Shown here piece by piece: positions 23,154 to 34,112 of a stretch of 64,000 bases of DNA (its first letter is position 1; each line of letters begins with the position of its first letter). Position numbers and translations under genes: made by a program. This stretch comes from Hexactinellida sp. DTS-2022 (lineage: Eukaryota; Porifera; Hexactinellida), in NCBI GenBank assembly GCA_028753945.1, contig JAPNXP010000006.1:3410001-3474000 (forward strand). The letters are read 5' to 3'. The notes beneath the pieces are model-generated. The model ran no database searches. It had not been told where the DNA came from and saw nothing but the letters and a program-made list of their open reading frames with translations.

Positions 23154-23623
23154 TAAATCTCGATTGTTGTGTGTGTGTGTGTGTGCTTGTGTGTTTGTTT
23201 GTTTGTCCGGATTGTATTAAAGTGATGGGGGAATAGAAACCGCATTAATATATGAGATATAAACTAACTGTCAAATGTTATAATTGGTAAACAAGTATAC
23301 TGAACACGAATTTCGCATTTATAAATTTCTAATATGAATATTAGTTGTTTACATAAAAAGGTAAACAAATTAATGAAAATTCAAAATCAACCTAGAAGTT
23401 AGCTTTCAACGGGTATTGTAGGTAAACGAGTATGCTGAACACGAATTTCGCTTTTATAAATTTAAAATATGAAAAACAAGTTAAACATGGAAATCTTATA
23501 AAGGGATGTCCCTTTTCATCATTTTCCATGGTGGAAAGGGTGAAGAGTAAGGCCGCACAGCGGCCGTTAACTTGAGGTGCGTAGCACCGATCCGTCGCAA
23601 AGCGAACGAGACCGAAGGGCTCG
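23154..23623 (+). mobile_element. Helitron-like non-autonomous element
   Basis: Starts TCTATATTATTAAATCTCGA followed by a (TG)n and GTTTGTTTGTTTGTCCGG stretch. It ends in GGCCGCACAGCGGCC and GACCGAAGGGCTCG, followed by T. The left flank is A. It is the same subfamily as 42055-42874, including the internal GTAAACRAGTATGCTGAACA unit. Confidence 0.65.
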
Positions 23624-23639
23624 TCTATTGTAAAAAGAA

Positions 23640-25030
23640 TCAATGGACATAACCGACATCCATAGTCCCAAATTTAACACTATTGAGCAGGCCTTAATAT
23701 AACGTAGGTCACGATCAGTCATTAGTAAAATGTATCGATAACCACCTGATGACCATGGAAGAGTTGCTATGTCAAACGATACCAAAGATCTCGGGAATTT
23801 AAAAGGAAGCCTAAACGCACCAGGAGTTGCTTGCGGGTGTTTGATCTCTTATTTCGTAAACAAATGTCACATTCCCAACATCTCTAAACATCCCTTGCCA
23901 GTAGAATGACCCTCGGCGCTCTTCAAATGTCTTCTGAACCCCACCACGTAAGTTACTGTGTACAGTCCGAACAATCCTATCAACTAAACGTAAGGGAACA
24001 ATGATCCTCCAACCACGACAAAGCAGGTTATCTCGTATTCTCAGTCCCCTGAATTTCTTCAGCTTTCAATTCCCAACCGCACCATTTGGTCTCAACTGGC
24101 GAATTGCCAACGCAATAACCTGATCAGAATTATGTGCTTCTTGTAACTCGCTCCGAATAAGAGGCGATTCCAAGACAATTGTCGTAAGTACCTTGGAGTT
24201 GCTCGATTCCTCTTGAACGCTATTGAGCCTTCGGCCTTGCACGGGAACCGTCACCAGGTAGATATGGCGTCAGGTTCTCACACTCGTTGTTTTGATATCT
24301 GAATCAAATGAATTAGCGCTCCGACTAAGATAATCTGCTGCTAGGTTTCGACGATACCGTACATCGACGATACCGTACATTATAATCAAGGGATTCAAGC
24401 TCTAGAAGCCACCTAGAGAATTTCCATCGCGTATGTTTCTGAAGGCGGAGCCACATTAACGGGTTGTGGTCAGATACAATTATGACGCTCTCAGTTTCAT
24501 GAAGATATTTACTGAACTTCCGTGCAGCTTCCAATATGGCCCATGCCTCCTTTCCCCCCATACTATAGTTCCGTTGAGCAATATTATCTAGAGTCGAGGA
24601 GAAAAATGAATTAGGTCGAAATCTTCTTTCCTAATCTCCTTGGGCCAAAACAACGCATACGGAAAAATTTGATGCATCCAAAGGGTTTCCTCCAATCAGG
24701 ATCAGTAAGAGTAACATAGTTTGGGCTAGAGATAGACATAACTTCTGGTAGCTTCCGTCACATAGCTCGCTCCAATCCCAGGAAGATCCTTTCTTTGTCA
24801 ATGTATACAAGGGTGTAGCAACATCTGCTGTCCGGGAAGGAATTCCCGGTAATAGTTTACCAGCCCCAAGAAGGATCTTAACTGCTTTGGGTTTGTTGGC
24901 CTTGCTTGATTCTGAATTTTCAGGATGTAAGATGGGAAGTTAGATGGAAGAGGACGGTGTCCTACAGCAAAAGTCTTATTAAGAACGGGAAAATTCCAAA
25001 AATACTCAAGTTTTTTGAAAATTTCCAAAT
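23640..25030 (-). mobile_element. Ty3/gypsy retrotransposon fossil (pol remnant)
   Basis: Minus-strand remnants recognisable as Ty3/gypsy pol: reverse-transcriptase end, RNase H (SDHNPLMWL region) and integrase start (DIATLPWSSGGYRYILLMTD). Further diverged integrase-like sequence lies at about 23040-23110. The element is broken in several places, no long terminal repeats were identified, and it looks old. It is interrupted or bordered by the Helitron-like element at 23154-23623. Confidence 0.7.
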
Positions 25031-25095
25031 ATACTCAACGATACTCAACTAATTTGTAAATATACTCAAGTTTTTCCAATATACTCAAGTTTTAT
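24990..25095. repeat. ATACTCAAGTTTTT short tandem repeat
   Basis: About five imperfect copies of AATATACTCAAGTTTTT. Non-coding. Confidence 0.6.
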
Positions 25096-25669
25096 TGGAT
25101 TTTTGAAACTAGTATGATGCTCCAACCACAAATATTTATTAGTACAATCTGCTCGTCTGCTCTACGCGCGTCCTTACAACTTGTACTCGGGCCTGCGGCT
25201 CTCGCTTGTATTTCAAGCATGTTCCTTTTCAAACTAAATGTCGTTCTTGATGAGTGGCCCCTAGCTGTCTATTTATATCCGTGGATCCTAGCTACAGGTT
25301 CATATAAGGACAGAGTAAATAATTTTGATATTTATGCTAATTTGAACAGATAATTTTCTGAGCTATTAAAAACGACTATGCGCTAGCGCCTAACCTACTA
25401 AGCGCTAGCGCCTAACTAGTCATTCACTAGCGCTTTATAATAATTGTTAATAAACCAAGCACTTTATTACTTATCTTGAGATAATGTTAATAAATTTTAA
25501 TTGAACCTGATTTTTGTGTTTCTGTGATGGCACGGATGACCAAACGAAATGCCCGCGAAAAGTTAATAAAATCTGTCGATCAATTTCACAAGACTCCAGG
25601 AGAATTCGTGGGAATCACTTTTACTTGGGCTGGTAGTCTGGAAATCGTCGGGCCCATTAAGACACATAG
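25096..25669. other. Gene-free spacer with GCGCTAGCGCCTAA palindromes
   Basis: No gene recognised. About 25378-25436 has repeated GCGCTAGCGCCTAAC words, which are palindromic (AGCGCT, GCTAGC). The rest is unassigned and may belong to the flank of the retrotransposon fossil. Confidence 0.4.
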
Positions 25670-25677
25670 TAGTAGAC

Positions 25678-25790
25678 CAGCGTTTCTCAACCGGGGCCCG
25701 TGGCCCCCCTGGGGGGGCACGAGGCCTTCGCCACGAGGCATTTTATTGAAGGTCAGGGGGCCACGGACCATTAAAGGTTGAGAACCACTG
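25678..25790. repeat. hAT-type MITE, 113 bp
   Basis: Ends CAGCGTTTCTCAACC and GGTTGAGAACCACTG are classic hAT MITE termini. The flanks TAGTAGAC (25670-25677) and CAGTAGAC (25791-25798) match at 7 of 8 positions, consistent with an 8-bp target duplication. Confidence 0.85.
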
Positions 25791-25876
25791 CAGTAGACTA
25801 TAGAAGAGTAAGAGGTCACAGAAGTTTCATACAGTACATCCTCGATAATCCGAACAGAGGTGTTCAGATACAAAAA

Positions 25877-26722
25877 TCCAAAATTGCAGCTGTGCCGACG
25901 CATGTTCCTTTGTGGCACTATATTTGGTGGTGGTTTATTGATAGTGCCTTCAAAGGAACATGCTGTCGACACAGCTGCAATTTTGGATTTTTTTTCGCCA
26001 AGTCATCAACGCCCAAGGTGTCAAGAACCATTTGTTAATTGGTTCCGAGTCACAAGGAACGGTAGATAAATTTGAAGTTTGTTTCTATCATAAACAATCT
26101 TTAGTTTAATGCCATTCATTAATTATGTATTGATAATAAATTATATTATTAGTTATTTATTTTAGCAATGTTATCCACGGTGAGTGAGTTAAGTCAACAA
26201 ATTCCTTATATTATATTATTTTATTTTATTTTATTTAATCCATTGTATAGTAATACTACAATTAAATAGAAGCCAGCTGGAATTTATTGGTTAAATCAAT
26301 ATATTTATCGCAAGTTGAAACAATAGAGTAAGATTTGACAAGTTAAATCAATAGAATTATTACAAGTTGAAACAATAGAATTAGATTTAACAGTTTTACT
26401 GATATTGAAGTGTGAGTAAACAAAGAAAATTCAACCCCCATTTATGGCATGAATTAAACCCTTTTTTTAAAAATTTCCTCTCCCAATTGACGCAAAATTT
26501 TATAATGAATCCAATGGTGAAATAAAAATTGGGGGTTTAGTGTAACATTTTTGAGCTATGGATGAGAAAGATTTAGAAAGGTGTTAAAAATGTGTCCAAA
26601 ATTTGTTAATCAGAAATCGTAACCCCAGGTGCAAATTAGACGGTAACACCGCACGTATATGCCAAGTTTCAAGACTTAATCTACAAAGGTGTGGCCAGGG
26701 CACCGTCTACGGAGAAAAAAAA
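25877..26722 (+). repeat. Hairpin-headed non-coding element, short form
   Basis: Hairpin at 25877-25988, then a body of about 735 bp ending CACCGTCTACGGAG plus an A-run. A reverse copy of the same form and length is at 35614-36461. In both places a second hairpin-headed element follows at once. Confidence 0.7.
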
Positions 26723-27106
26723 TCCAAAATTAGAGGTGTGCCGACGCATGTTCCTTTGGTGGCACTATATTTTAGTGGTGGTTTATTGATAGTGCCTCCA
26801 AAGAACATGCTGTCGGCACAGCTGCAATTTTGGATTTTTTTCGCCATGTCATCATCACTATGAAGGTGTTAAATAATTTCAGAAAGGTGTTTCTAAAGGC
26901 AACGACCCTTAGTGAGTGGGAAGTTTCGTTTTAGCTCACTTCATTTCAAAGATATTCAAGTTTCAGTAGAATATAATTAGTGATGAGTCAGCATTTTTTA
27001 TGTGCTTGTTGGGTGATCACCCAACACCAACCAACCCATTCGAACTATATAATTCACAAAATTGTAAAAACACATTTTTTTAACGATGTCAAGATCACCT
27101 CAAGGT

Positions 27107-27304
27107 CATGGGCGTAGCCAACAAAAATTGTTTGGGGGGCCCCGAAAAACTTTTTGGGGGGCCACTATTCAGATGAGTCATTACAATACAGTGGGCGAAC
27201 GCTCAATCTATCCTTATTCAAAGTTATTGTAGAAAATTTGGGGGGCCCAGCTAAAATCTTGGGGGGGCCAGGCCCCCCCAGGCCCACCCATGGATACGCC
27301 CATG
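27107..27304. mobile_element. hAT-like MITE (CATGGGCGTAGCC family), 198 bp
   Basis: Ends CATGGGCGTAGCC and GGATACGCCCATG, with a G-rich, C-rich interior of GGGGGGCC blocks. Perfect 8-bp duplication CTCAAGGT at 27099-27106 and 27305-27312. The host repeat elsewhere reads CTCAAGGTGTCAAGACC uninterrupted. Confidence 0.85.
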
Positions 27305-27630
27305 CTCAAGGTGTCAGGGCCCATTTGTAGAGGTGTTACGTGGCATAAGGATCAATTGATAAATTGGAAGTCTGTTTCTATCTTGCTTGTATCATCTCTG
27401 AGATTAATGCCAATTAGCAAATTAGTATAAATAATTATTCAAATTATTATTAATTTAACACCATTATTATGTACAGCAAAATTAATTAAGTTCAATTATT
27501 TTCAATAATTATTAATCTAAATTGAATTTAATTCTAATATTTGAATTCAGCGCACTCGATAACCCCAATAATCTAATTGAAACCGTCTCTATAAGTTAAA
27601 CACAGAGCGAATTAATTATGTCAGTGTATC

Positions 27631-28390
27631 TGTTATGGGCAATATGCGAAATTGGGCATTTTGCATAATGCCCAGGCAATATGCAAAATGCTGGTTTTTG
27701 TAGCAATTTGCTTATTGCCTGGGCATTATGCATAATCCTGGTTTTTGTAGCAATTTGCATAATGCCATGATTCCAATCAGACAATTTGCATAATGTCCAG
27801 CAATTTGCATAATGTCCAGCAATTTGCATAATGTCCAGCAATTTGCATAATGTCCAGACAATTTGCAAAATGTCCAGCAATACGCAAAGTAACTTTCACA
27901 TAGTGATATATTTTTTGAGAATTGTTTAATGTTGTTTGTTCGAACTTAATTGGAAACAATTAAATGTCTACTAAGGGGGGACCCATCTGAAATTGTTGTA
28001 TTTTACTATCCGGCTAAATTAAATTTATATTAATAATACAGAATGTAACAAGTATGAATTGTATATTGCCAATTTGATGTGACAGTATTATGCAAATTGT
28101 CTGGACATTACTGCATATTGCTGGACATTATGCAAATTGTCTGGTTGTTATGATGGCATTATGCAAATTGCTGGACATTATGCAAATTGTCTGGTTGGTA
28201 TGATGGCATTATGCAAATTGCTGGACATTATGCAAATTGTCTGGTTGGAATCATAGCATTATGCAAATTGCTACGAAAACCAGCATTATGCATTATGCCC
28301 AGGCAATATGCAAATTGTTACAAAAACCAGCATTTTGCATATTGCCTGGGCATTATGCAAAATGCCCAGTTTCGCATATTGCCCATAACA
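27631..28390. mobile_element. Unclassified 760-bp element with long inverted arms of GCAAATTGC/GCATAATGCC words
   Basis: Ends are inverted copies of TGTTATGGGCAATATGCGAA, and the similarity continues about 200 bp inward on each side. The arms consist of short near-repeats such as CAGCAATTTGCATAATGTC, tandem in places. The flanks carry a 4-bp duplication, TATC (27627-27630 and 28391-28394). The uninterrupted host sequence, visible in the sister repeat at 39183-39203 on the other strand, reads ATGTATCCATTGTGC. No frame looks coding. Confidence 0.75.
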
Positions 28391-28950
28391 TATCCATTGT
28401 GCAACAATATTCTCGAAAAAGTAAATATAATCACATAATTTGTCGTTGTTATGGAATGTAAAATCTTAGTTTTCAAATAGAAAATAGAAGCCTACTCGAT
28501 TTCACAAGTGGAATCAATATAATTATCGAAAGTTTAAACAATAGTGTAAGATTTAACAAGTTTAATCAATATATTTATTACAAGTTGAAACAATAGAATT
28601 ATATTCAAACACTTTTACTGAAACTGAAGTGTGAATAAAGAAAGAAATTTCAACCCCATTTTATGGCGTGAATTAAACCGTTTATAAAAATTTTTATTCT
28701 CCCATCAAACGCAAAGTCTTATGATGAATCCAATCGTGAATTAAAAATTGTGGCTTTAGTATAACATTTTTTGAGTTATGGACCAGACAAATTTTGAAAG
28801 GTGTTAAAAATGTGTCCAAAATTTGTTTATAAAATATCGTAACCCCAGGTGCACTTCTGTAACCCATGAGACACATATCCTGAAAATTTGGACTCTTAGT
28901 GAATAAAAATCTGTTCTGTGGAGTGGCTATGGAAGAATAATAATAAAAAA

Positions 28951-29360
28951 TCCAAAATTGGAGCTGTGCCGACGCATGTTCCTTTGGTGGCAGTATATTT
29001 TGGTGGTGGTCTATTGATAGTGCCTCCAATGGAACATGCTGTCGACACAGGCTGCAATTTTGGATTTTTTTCGCCATGTCATGAACTTCACATGGTGGTT
29101 ACACCCATTTATAAATTTGTTACGGGGCAAAGGAACGTTTGATAAATTTCATGCTTCTTTCTATCTTAAACCATCTTGAGTTTAAGTTTATATTTCCATT
29201 TTAAATGCGTTTTAGACTCCCTATCACTCTAATACAATTCGGGCACCAAACAAGTACATAAACGAATAGTCATAAACTAGAAATTCCATCTCAATAATCC
29301 ATTGTTTATATATCAGTTATCGTTTTGAAATTGAAATCAGCATACTTGTTTACTTAGAAT
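28951..29360 (+). repeat. Hairpin-headed element, third subtype
   Basis: Hairpin 28951-29064, then a body different from the first two forms (TGGTGGTTACACCCATTTAT, later TTCGGGCACCAAACAAG). An inverted copy of this subtype is at about 37840-38256. Confidence 0.6.
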
Positions 29361-30169
29361 GACATATGGGATTAAATTTATATTTCCATTATAAATGCGT
29401 TATAAATCCCCCCTTTCGGGCACCAAGCACACACATAGACAAATATTTATACAAATAGATATTTCATCTCATTAATCCATTGTTTAAATATCAGAAATCG
29501 TTCTGAAATTGAATAACTGTTAAGTAAATTGAATTTCATATAGGAGAAAACTTTAATACAACTATTGTATTAGAAATCGATTTATATAGTAGCAGCTATT
29601 GAATCAAATTGAATTATTCATATGAATAGAATACTTTATTGTAACTATGATATCAGAAATTGATTTGTATAGTAATAGCTATTGAATATAAATTAATTAT
29701 TCATATATACTAGAATTCTATATTGTAACTATGATATCAGCAATAACTTGAATCGAAATAACACTGAATCTATTGAATTATTCATAAATAGTAGTTCTTC
29801 ATTGAAACCACGAAATATTTGCATAATTGAATATTAATGAATTTACTATTTTAGAAAGTTAAGGGTGAATTGTGGCAACTTTGAGCCTAATTATCAGGAA
29901 AATGAGGACAGATTAAAAAAATCGTGAAGAGCTATCAGTTGCAAAATACTTTTCGGAAACAAATGATTCTAAATTTTTTCTTGTTATTGCATTTATTATC
30001 TTATGGGACAAAAAAAGCTAAAAGTCCAGCTAAAATTTTTTCCAAGTAAAATTAATAAATCGTTACCCCATGCACATCTATAACCCATGAGACACCTATC
30101 CTGAAAGTTTCAATTCTTAGTTAATAAAACTCTGTTCTGTGGAGAGGATACGGAAGGATAATATACCAA
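29361..30169. other. Gene-free spacer with diverged ~120-bp repeats
   Basis: From about 29500 to 29800 a diverged unit recurs, with words such as GAATTATTCATAT and GTAACTATGATATCAG. The end, about 30050-30160, is a tail of the hairpin-headed element (AACCCATGAGACACCTATCC). No gene. Confidence 0.45.
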
Positions 30170-30460
30170 AGCACATTAGAACTGGGCCACTATACTATAG
30201 TATAGTCGGCACAGTAATAACTAACCAAAGCACTAAGACCAATACTGGGCCACTATACTATAGTATAGTCGGGACAGTAATAATAAAGGCAGTGATTTCA
30301 ATACTGGGCCACTATACTATAGTATAGTCGGCACAGTAATAACCAAGGCAGTAAGATTAGAACTGGGCCACTATACTATAGTATAGTCGGCACAGTAATA
30401 ACCAAGGCAGTAAGATTAGAACTGGGCCACTATACTATAGTATAGTCGGCACAGTAAAAA
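30170..30460. repeat. Palindromic satellite, five units of ~60 bp
   Basis: Five copies of ACTGGGCCACTATACTATAG followed by TATAGTCGGCACAGTAATAA. Each centre, ACTATACTATAGTATAGT, is a perfect 18-bp palindrome. The array directly follows a hairpin-element tail (GTGGAGAGGATACGGAAGGA). Confidence 0.85.
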
Positions 30461-30813
30461 CCTAATATAGTGTAACCAATAGCAACAGATTTAACAAGAG
30501 TCTATTGTATAATACGTAAGAAACATAAGCGAGGGAATAAGTCCTAGTAACCTGAATTATATGGTACAAATTTATGCGGGATTATGTATTTAGTACTTTG
30601 GCTTACTCGGGAACATGATCCGTAACCAGAATCTAAATATAGAAATTATTTACAGATTATATTGTAGCAATGAGACAGCTGGGATTCAATTTAAATCTCC
30701 ATCACTTTGGTGGTCCGACAAATTATACTGTTATAGTTTTCGAGATTGTAATTAAATATTTGTGGATATTTTTATTTTTTACACAAAATATACGAAAAGA
30801 AATTAGGCAAAAT

Positions 30814-32070
30814 TCATGAAAATATCTGCAATGCACATGAATGGTTATCAGAGACACAAACTAATTTAGTGTCGTTGAGGATAGCTATGTCAGAAGGGTC
30901 GATAAACTTTCCAGCTTGATGTCCTTTCCGTCCTACTGTGTGTAGGAGGTCTTCTGCTGGAGAGAATACCTTGATAACGTGAGCATTGCAGTCGCTGATG
31001 ACGATGTTAATGTGTCCGTCTAAACAGAAGAAATATGCTCCTGAAACTTGCATTCCTAATCTTCCTGTGGTAACTAGGGAGCGGGACTTCTCTCCTGATA
31101 GTGTAAACACGTGGATACAGGGATTGTCGACATAACTTAACACAAACATTTCACTGTTTGTGAACTTAACATCAACAGGTTTTGTCATTGTTTGATGTTG
31201 TAGCGAGCCTTGGAAAGCTAGATCTGTCGACAGGATTTGGATTCTGTTGTTGTATTCATCTGGCACGTAGAGGCGTTGATTGGGAGATATGGCGAGTTGT
31301 CTCGGACAATTGAACTCTTCATTTCCAGATCCTTCCTTCCCTACTCGCTTTACCATTGTGAGATCTGGAAGCTTGAATAGGAAGATAGCGTGTTGTGTTG
31401 TGTCCGTGACATAAATGCTATCCTGATGGAATAATATGCCCCATGGACTTTTCAGGTGTTGTTGTCCGAATTTGTTGATATAGACTCCTGTTTCAGAGAA
31501 TATTTGAACTCGACTGTTGCGCAAATCCGCCACATAAATGTGTCCGGACTCTGTATCGATTGAGACACCTCTTGGTTCGTTAAACTTTCCAGGAGCTGAT
31601 CCTACTTTCCCAACAGCAACAATGGGCTGTTGGAATGTGGCATAGTTCGGATTCGCTGGCACAGGAGGGATGGGAGGAGTCTCGAGTTGTAGAATCTCTC
31701 CCAGATGGGAGATACGTTCCTCTAGGTCCCGTGTGTCGCAGAGGTAGCTCACTTCTTGAGGTGGTGCTGCCACTTGCATTTCTGCCATTTTGGCTTCCAA
31801 ATCTGTGAGCATTTTCTCCTGAAAGGAATGTAGCAAATTGTGAGTCATTTGACCTTCCAAAAATGCGCGGGTTTCTGCGATTTGTTGTTGCATTTGTTGA
31901 CGCGCCACCCGATTGGCTCTGATTTCCTCCCGTCTGTCCCTTAAGTCGGTCAACAGCTGGTGCCTTCTCTGCTCGAGAGAACGTATCAACCTGTCTATCG
32001 ATTGATTGATTTGTATCGACACGGGGTCTACGATTGGCACTGGGATTAGCTCAGGTATTTGAGTCGCCAT
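30814..32070 (-). CDS. Coiled-coil plus NHL beta-propeller protein
   Basis: Single exon, 418 residues. Residues 20-130 form a coiled coil rich in Arg, Gln and Glu. A Pro-rich linker (TPPIPPVPAN) follows. From about residue 152 there are roughly six NHL blades, for example GKFNEPRGVSIDTESGHIYV then NSRVQIF, NCPRQLAISPNQRLYVPDEY then NNRIQILS, and the last GKFIDPSDIAI. The repeats are cleaner than in the 19046-20332 paralogue. There is no RING, B-box or transmembrane segment, so this is a likely cytoplasmic adaptor or RNA/protein-binding propeller. The partner is unknown. Confidence 0.88.
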   Translation of the reverse strand: MATQIPELIPVPIVDPVSIQINQSIDRLIRSLEQRRHQLLTDLRDRREEIRANRVARQQMQQQIAETRAFLEGQMTHNLLHSFQEKMLTDLEAKMAEMQVAAPPQEVSYLCDTRDLEERISHLGEILQLETPPIPPVPANPNYATFQQPIVAVGKVGSAPGKFNEPRGVSIDTESGHIYVADLRNSRVQIFSETGVYINKFGQQHLKSPWGILFHQDSIYVTDTTQHAIFLFKLPDLTMVKRVGKEGSGNEEFNCPRQLAISPNQRLYVPDEYNNRIQILSTDLAFQGSLQHQTMTKPVDVKFTNSEMFVLSYVDNPCIHVFTLSGEKSRSLVTTGRLGMQVSGAYFFCLDGHINIVISDCNAHVIKVFSPAEDLLHTVGRKGHQAGKFIDPSDIAILNDTKLVCVSDNHSCALQIFS

Positions 32071-32628
32071 TTGTGTTTTCGAAATTTATTTGAGTTTGTT
32101 TGTTTCAGTTTAATCTTAAGGTTAAGTATCCCCTGGAAATCTAAATTGTACTTGGGCACGTTAGTCTGTCTCATAATATCCCTTCCAATTATCTATTGTT
32201 TAAGACAAAGTTTGACTCTCTAGCTTATATACTTCCCGAGATACAGCAAGGTATGTGGATATGGAACTAAACGACAAATAATTGACCATAACATTAATTT
32301 ATAGTTCCATTCAATAACTACTCTCTTTTCTGAGTAACACAGTTAATATTAGTTGTGTTTGTAAGACAATACTTTAACGCAGAACTTATTGCATATTTAG
32401 ATTAGTGGCTGTATAGTGGTTGCTGTTTAAATGAATATTTAATTTCTGCAATTCCATCAAATTCCTTTGAACCATTAAACTAAATTAATCTACTCTTTAA
32501 AGAATATTGACTTTTCAATAACAAAAGTTCGTTCGTTGAATATATTTAAGTTCCGTTAATACATACACAGTTCCATAAGAGGAACAACATTGGTGTTCCT
32601 ACTAACGAGTGTGAATATAGTTCTATTT
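32071..32628. other. 5' flank of the second NHL gene
   Basis: No gene seen. Likely contains the promoter and 5' UTR of the minus-strand NHL gene. A MITE-like end, ACTAACGAG with GGTGTTCCT, is visible near 32592-32612. Confidence 0.4.
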
Positions 32629-32795
32629 TTACAGTGCCGACTATACTATTATTACTATAGCATAGTAGCCCAGTATTGAAATCACTGCCTTTATTGTATA
32701 TTATTGTATATTATTATTATTACTGTGGCGACTATACTATAGTATAGTGGCCCAGTATTGGTCTTAGTGCTTTGGTATACTATTATTATTATTTT
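32629..32795. repeat. Palindromic satellite, two units
   Basis: Same unit as at 30170-30460 and 16702-16820, followed by an ATT run and then a hairpin-element tail read in reverse (TTTTTATCCGTATCCTCTAC). Confidence 0.75.
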
Positions 32796-33069
32796 TTATC
32801 CGTATCCTCTACACAGACAGAGTTTGATTAACTAAAAGCCGAAATTTCAGGATATGTGTCTCATGCGTTACAGATGTGCACTTGGGGTCACGATATTATA
32901 TCACATTTTTTGGGACAAATTTTTACACCTGTTTAATGTTAGAAAAAGCACAATAAATAGTGCGAGAATATTCAATTTATATGCAATCGATAGAGAATTT
33001 AATTCTACACCTTTTCACAGTGCACGAATTTTCAAATTGTACTGTTGTATGACAGTTTTACTACCATGA

Positions 33070-34112
33070 CAGACTTGCTACCTCTATTACTAGTACCATG
33101 GATGTTCTATCCATGACAGTTTTTACTACCTTACTTAACAGAATTACTACCCTTTGATCTTGACTTGACTATTACTATGCACTTTTAATGGCTTCTTTCT
33201 TTCTTCTACTTGACTAAATACAAACAGTATGTATTCTATATAGGAAATGGTAATTTATTTATATTATTTATTCTACTCATCAATTTAAGAAAGTACACAA
33301 ATTATAGTCTTGATTCAAGAAATCACATACGTACAATAATAAATATCTCTGAATATTCAAAGCTTGTGAATTTTCTTTCCCATGAAATTTTACCGAGCGA
33401 TTTATTGAACTCCACTAAATTTGCGAGACGAAATTAAAAATGCGTGCCTCAGGCTATCAACTTGGTGAAGTTATTGACATGATACATAGTCGTACTAAAA
33501 AAAAATTTTACACTTCAGTGATGCAATGATTATTGAGTAGAGCGTTATATATTATCAGATTTCCCAATAGGTTATGTATTGTTAAATCCATTAAAAGGTC
33601 CTATCTCCGATGTTAGAATAATTATCTCTTTGCTATACCGTTCACAATGTTATACATATTAATTAACCTAGTGAATAATGAATACGGGGAAGGCGGATGT
33701 GGAAATGTCAATTATATAAATAATTGAGCAAGTCAAATTCAATAAAAATTTTCTAAGATACAAGTTAATATTTGCTATATTGAATACATGCTGTTTGTAT
33801 ATAGTCAAAGTAGAAGAAAGAAAGAAACCATTAATTAAAAGTGCATAGTAATAGCAGGGCCGTAGCCACTGGTCAGGTTGGTCAGGTTTCAACCTGACCA
33901 CTTTTGGTTGATTGGACAGGTTAACCTGAACCCTTGGTCCTGTTGGTACTGTATCCAGCCCGGTCTAACCTGACCACTTTTAATTGGTGGCTACGGCACT
34001 GAATAGTCAAGTCATGATCAAAGGGTAGTAATTCTGTCATGTAAGGTTGTAAACTTTTATGGATAGAGAACATCCATGGTACTAGTAATAGAGGTAGTAA
34101 GTTCCGGTAAAA
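33070..34112. repeat. Foldback element with long inverted arms
   Basis: The left arm (about 33070-33235) and right arm (about 33760-34112) are inverted copies starting CTTGCTACCTCTATTACTAG. The right arm is interrupted by a 147-bp insertion at 33855-34001. The ~500-bp centre shows no recognisable coding region. Confidence 0.75.
33855..34001. mobile_element. Insertion with CAGGGCCGTAGCCAC ends, 147 bp
   Basis: Ends CAGGGCCGTAGCCACTGGTC and its near inverted complement. Comparison with the intact left arm (33166-33190) shows the empty site and indicates a 5-bp duplication, AATAG. The ends look hAT-like, although hAT elements usually duplicate 8 bp. Confidence 0.75.

Larger units (their letters stand above)
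26723..28950 (+). repeat. Hairpin-headed non-coding element, long form, with two insertions
   Basis: Hairpin 26723-26836. The body runs to the conserved tail at about 28840-28930 (CCATGAGACACATATCCTGA, then CTGTTCTGTGGAG and an ATAATAAT run). Removing the two later insertions (27107-27304 and 27631-28390) and their duplications leaves about 1.26 kb. Non-coding. Confidence 0.7.

Noticed and set aside
27107-27304. CpG-island or promoter from the G/C-rich blocks
   Set aside because: The G and C runs belong to hAT-like MITEs with clear ends and an 8-bp duplication. The same applies to 38613 and 39506.
27596-28461. Repetitive peptides rich in HYANCWTLCK-like units
   Set aside because: They are translations of the GCAAATTGC/GCATAATGC words of the 760-bp element and not genes.
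28694-29142. Repeated open frames across the hairpins, encoding similar ~60-80 residue peptides at many sites
   Set aside because: They come from the repeated hairpin sequence on both strands, have no consistent start or end, and resemble no protein family.
30170-30460. CRISPR-like array (regular ~60-bp units)
   Set aside because: The units are whole tandem satellites with a palindromic core and no unique spacers, in an animal genome.
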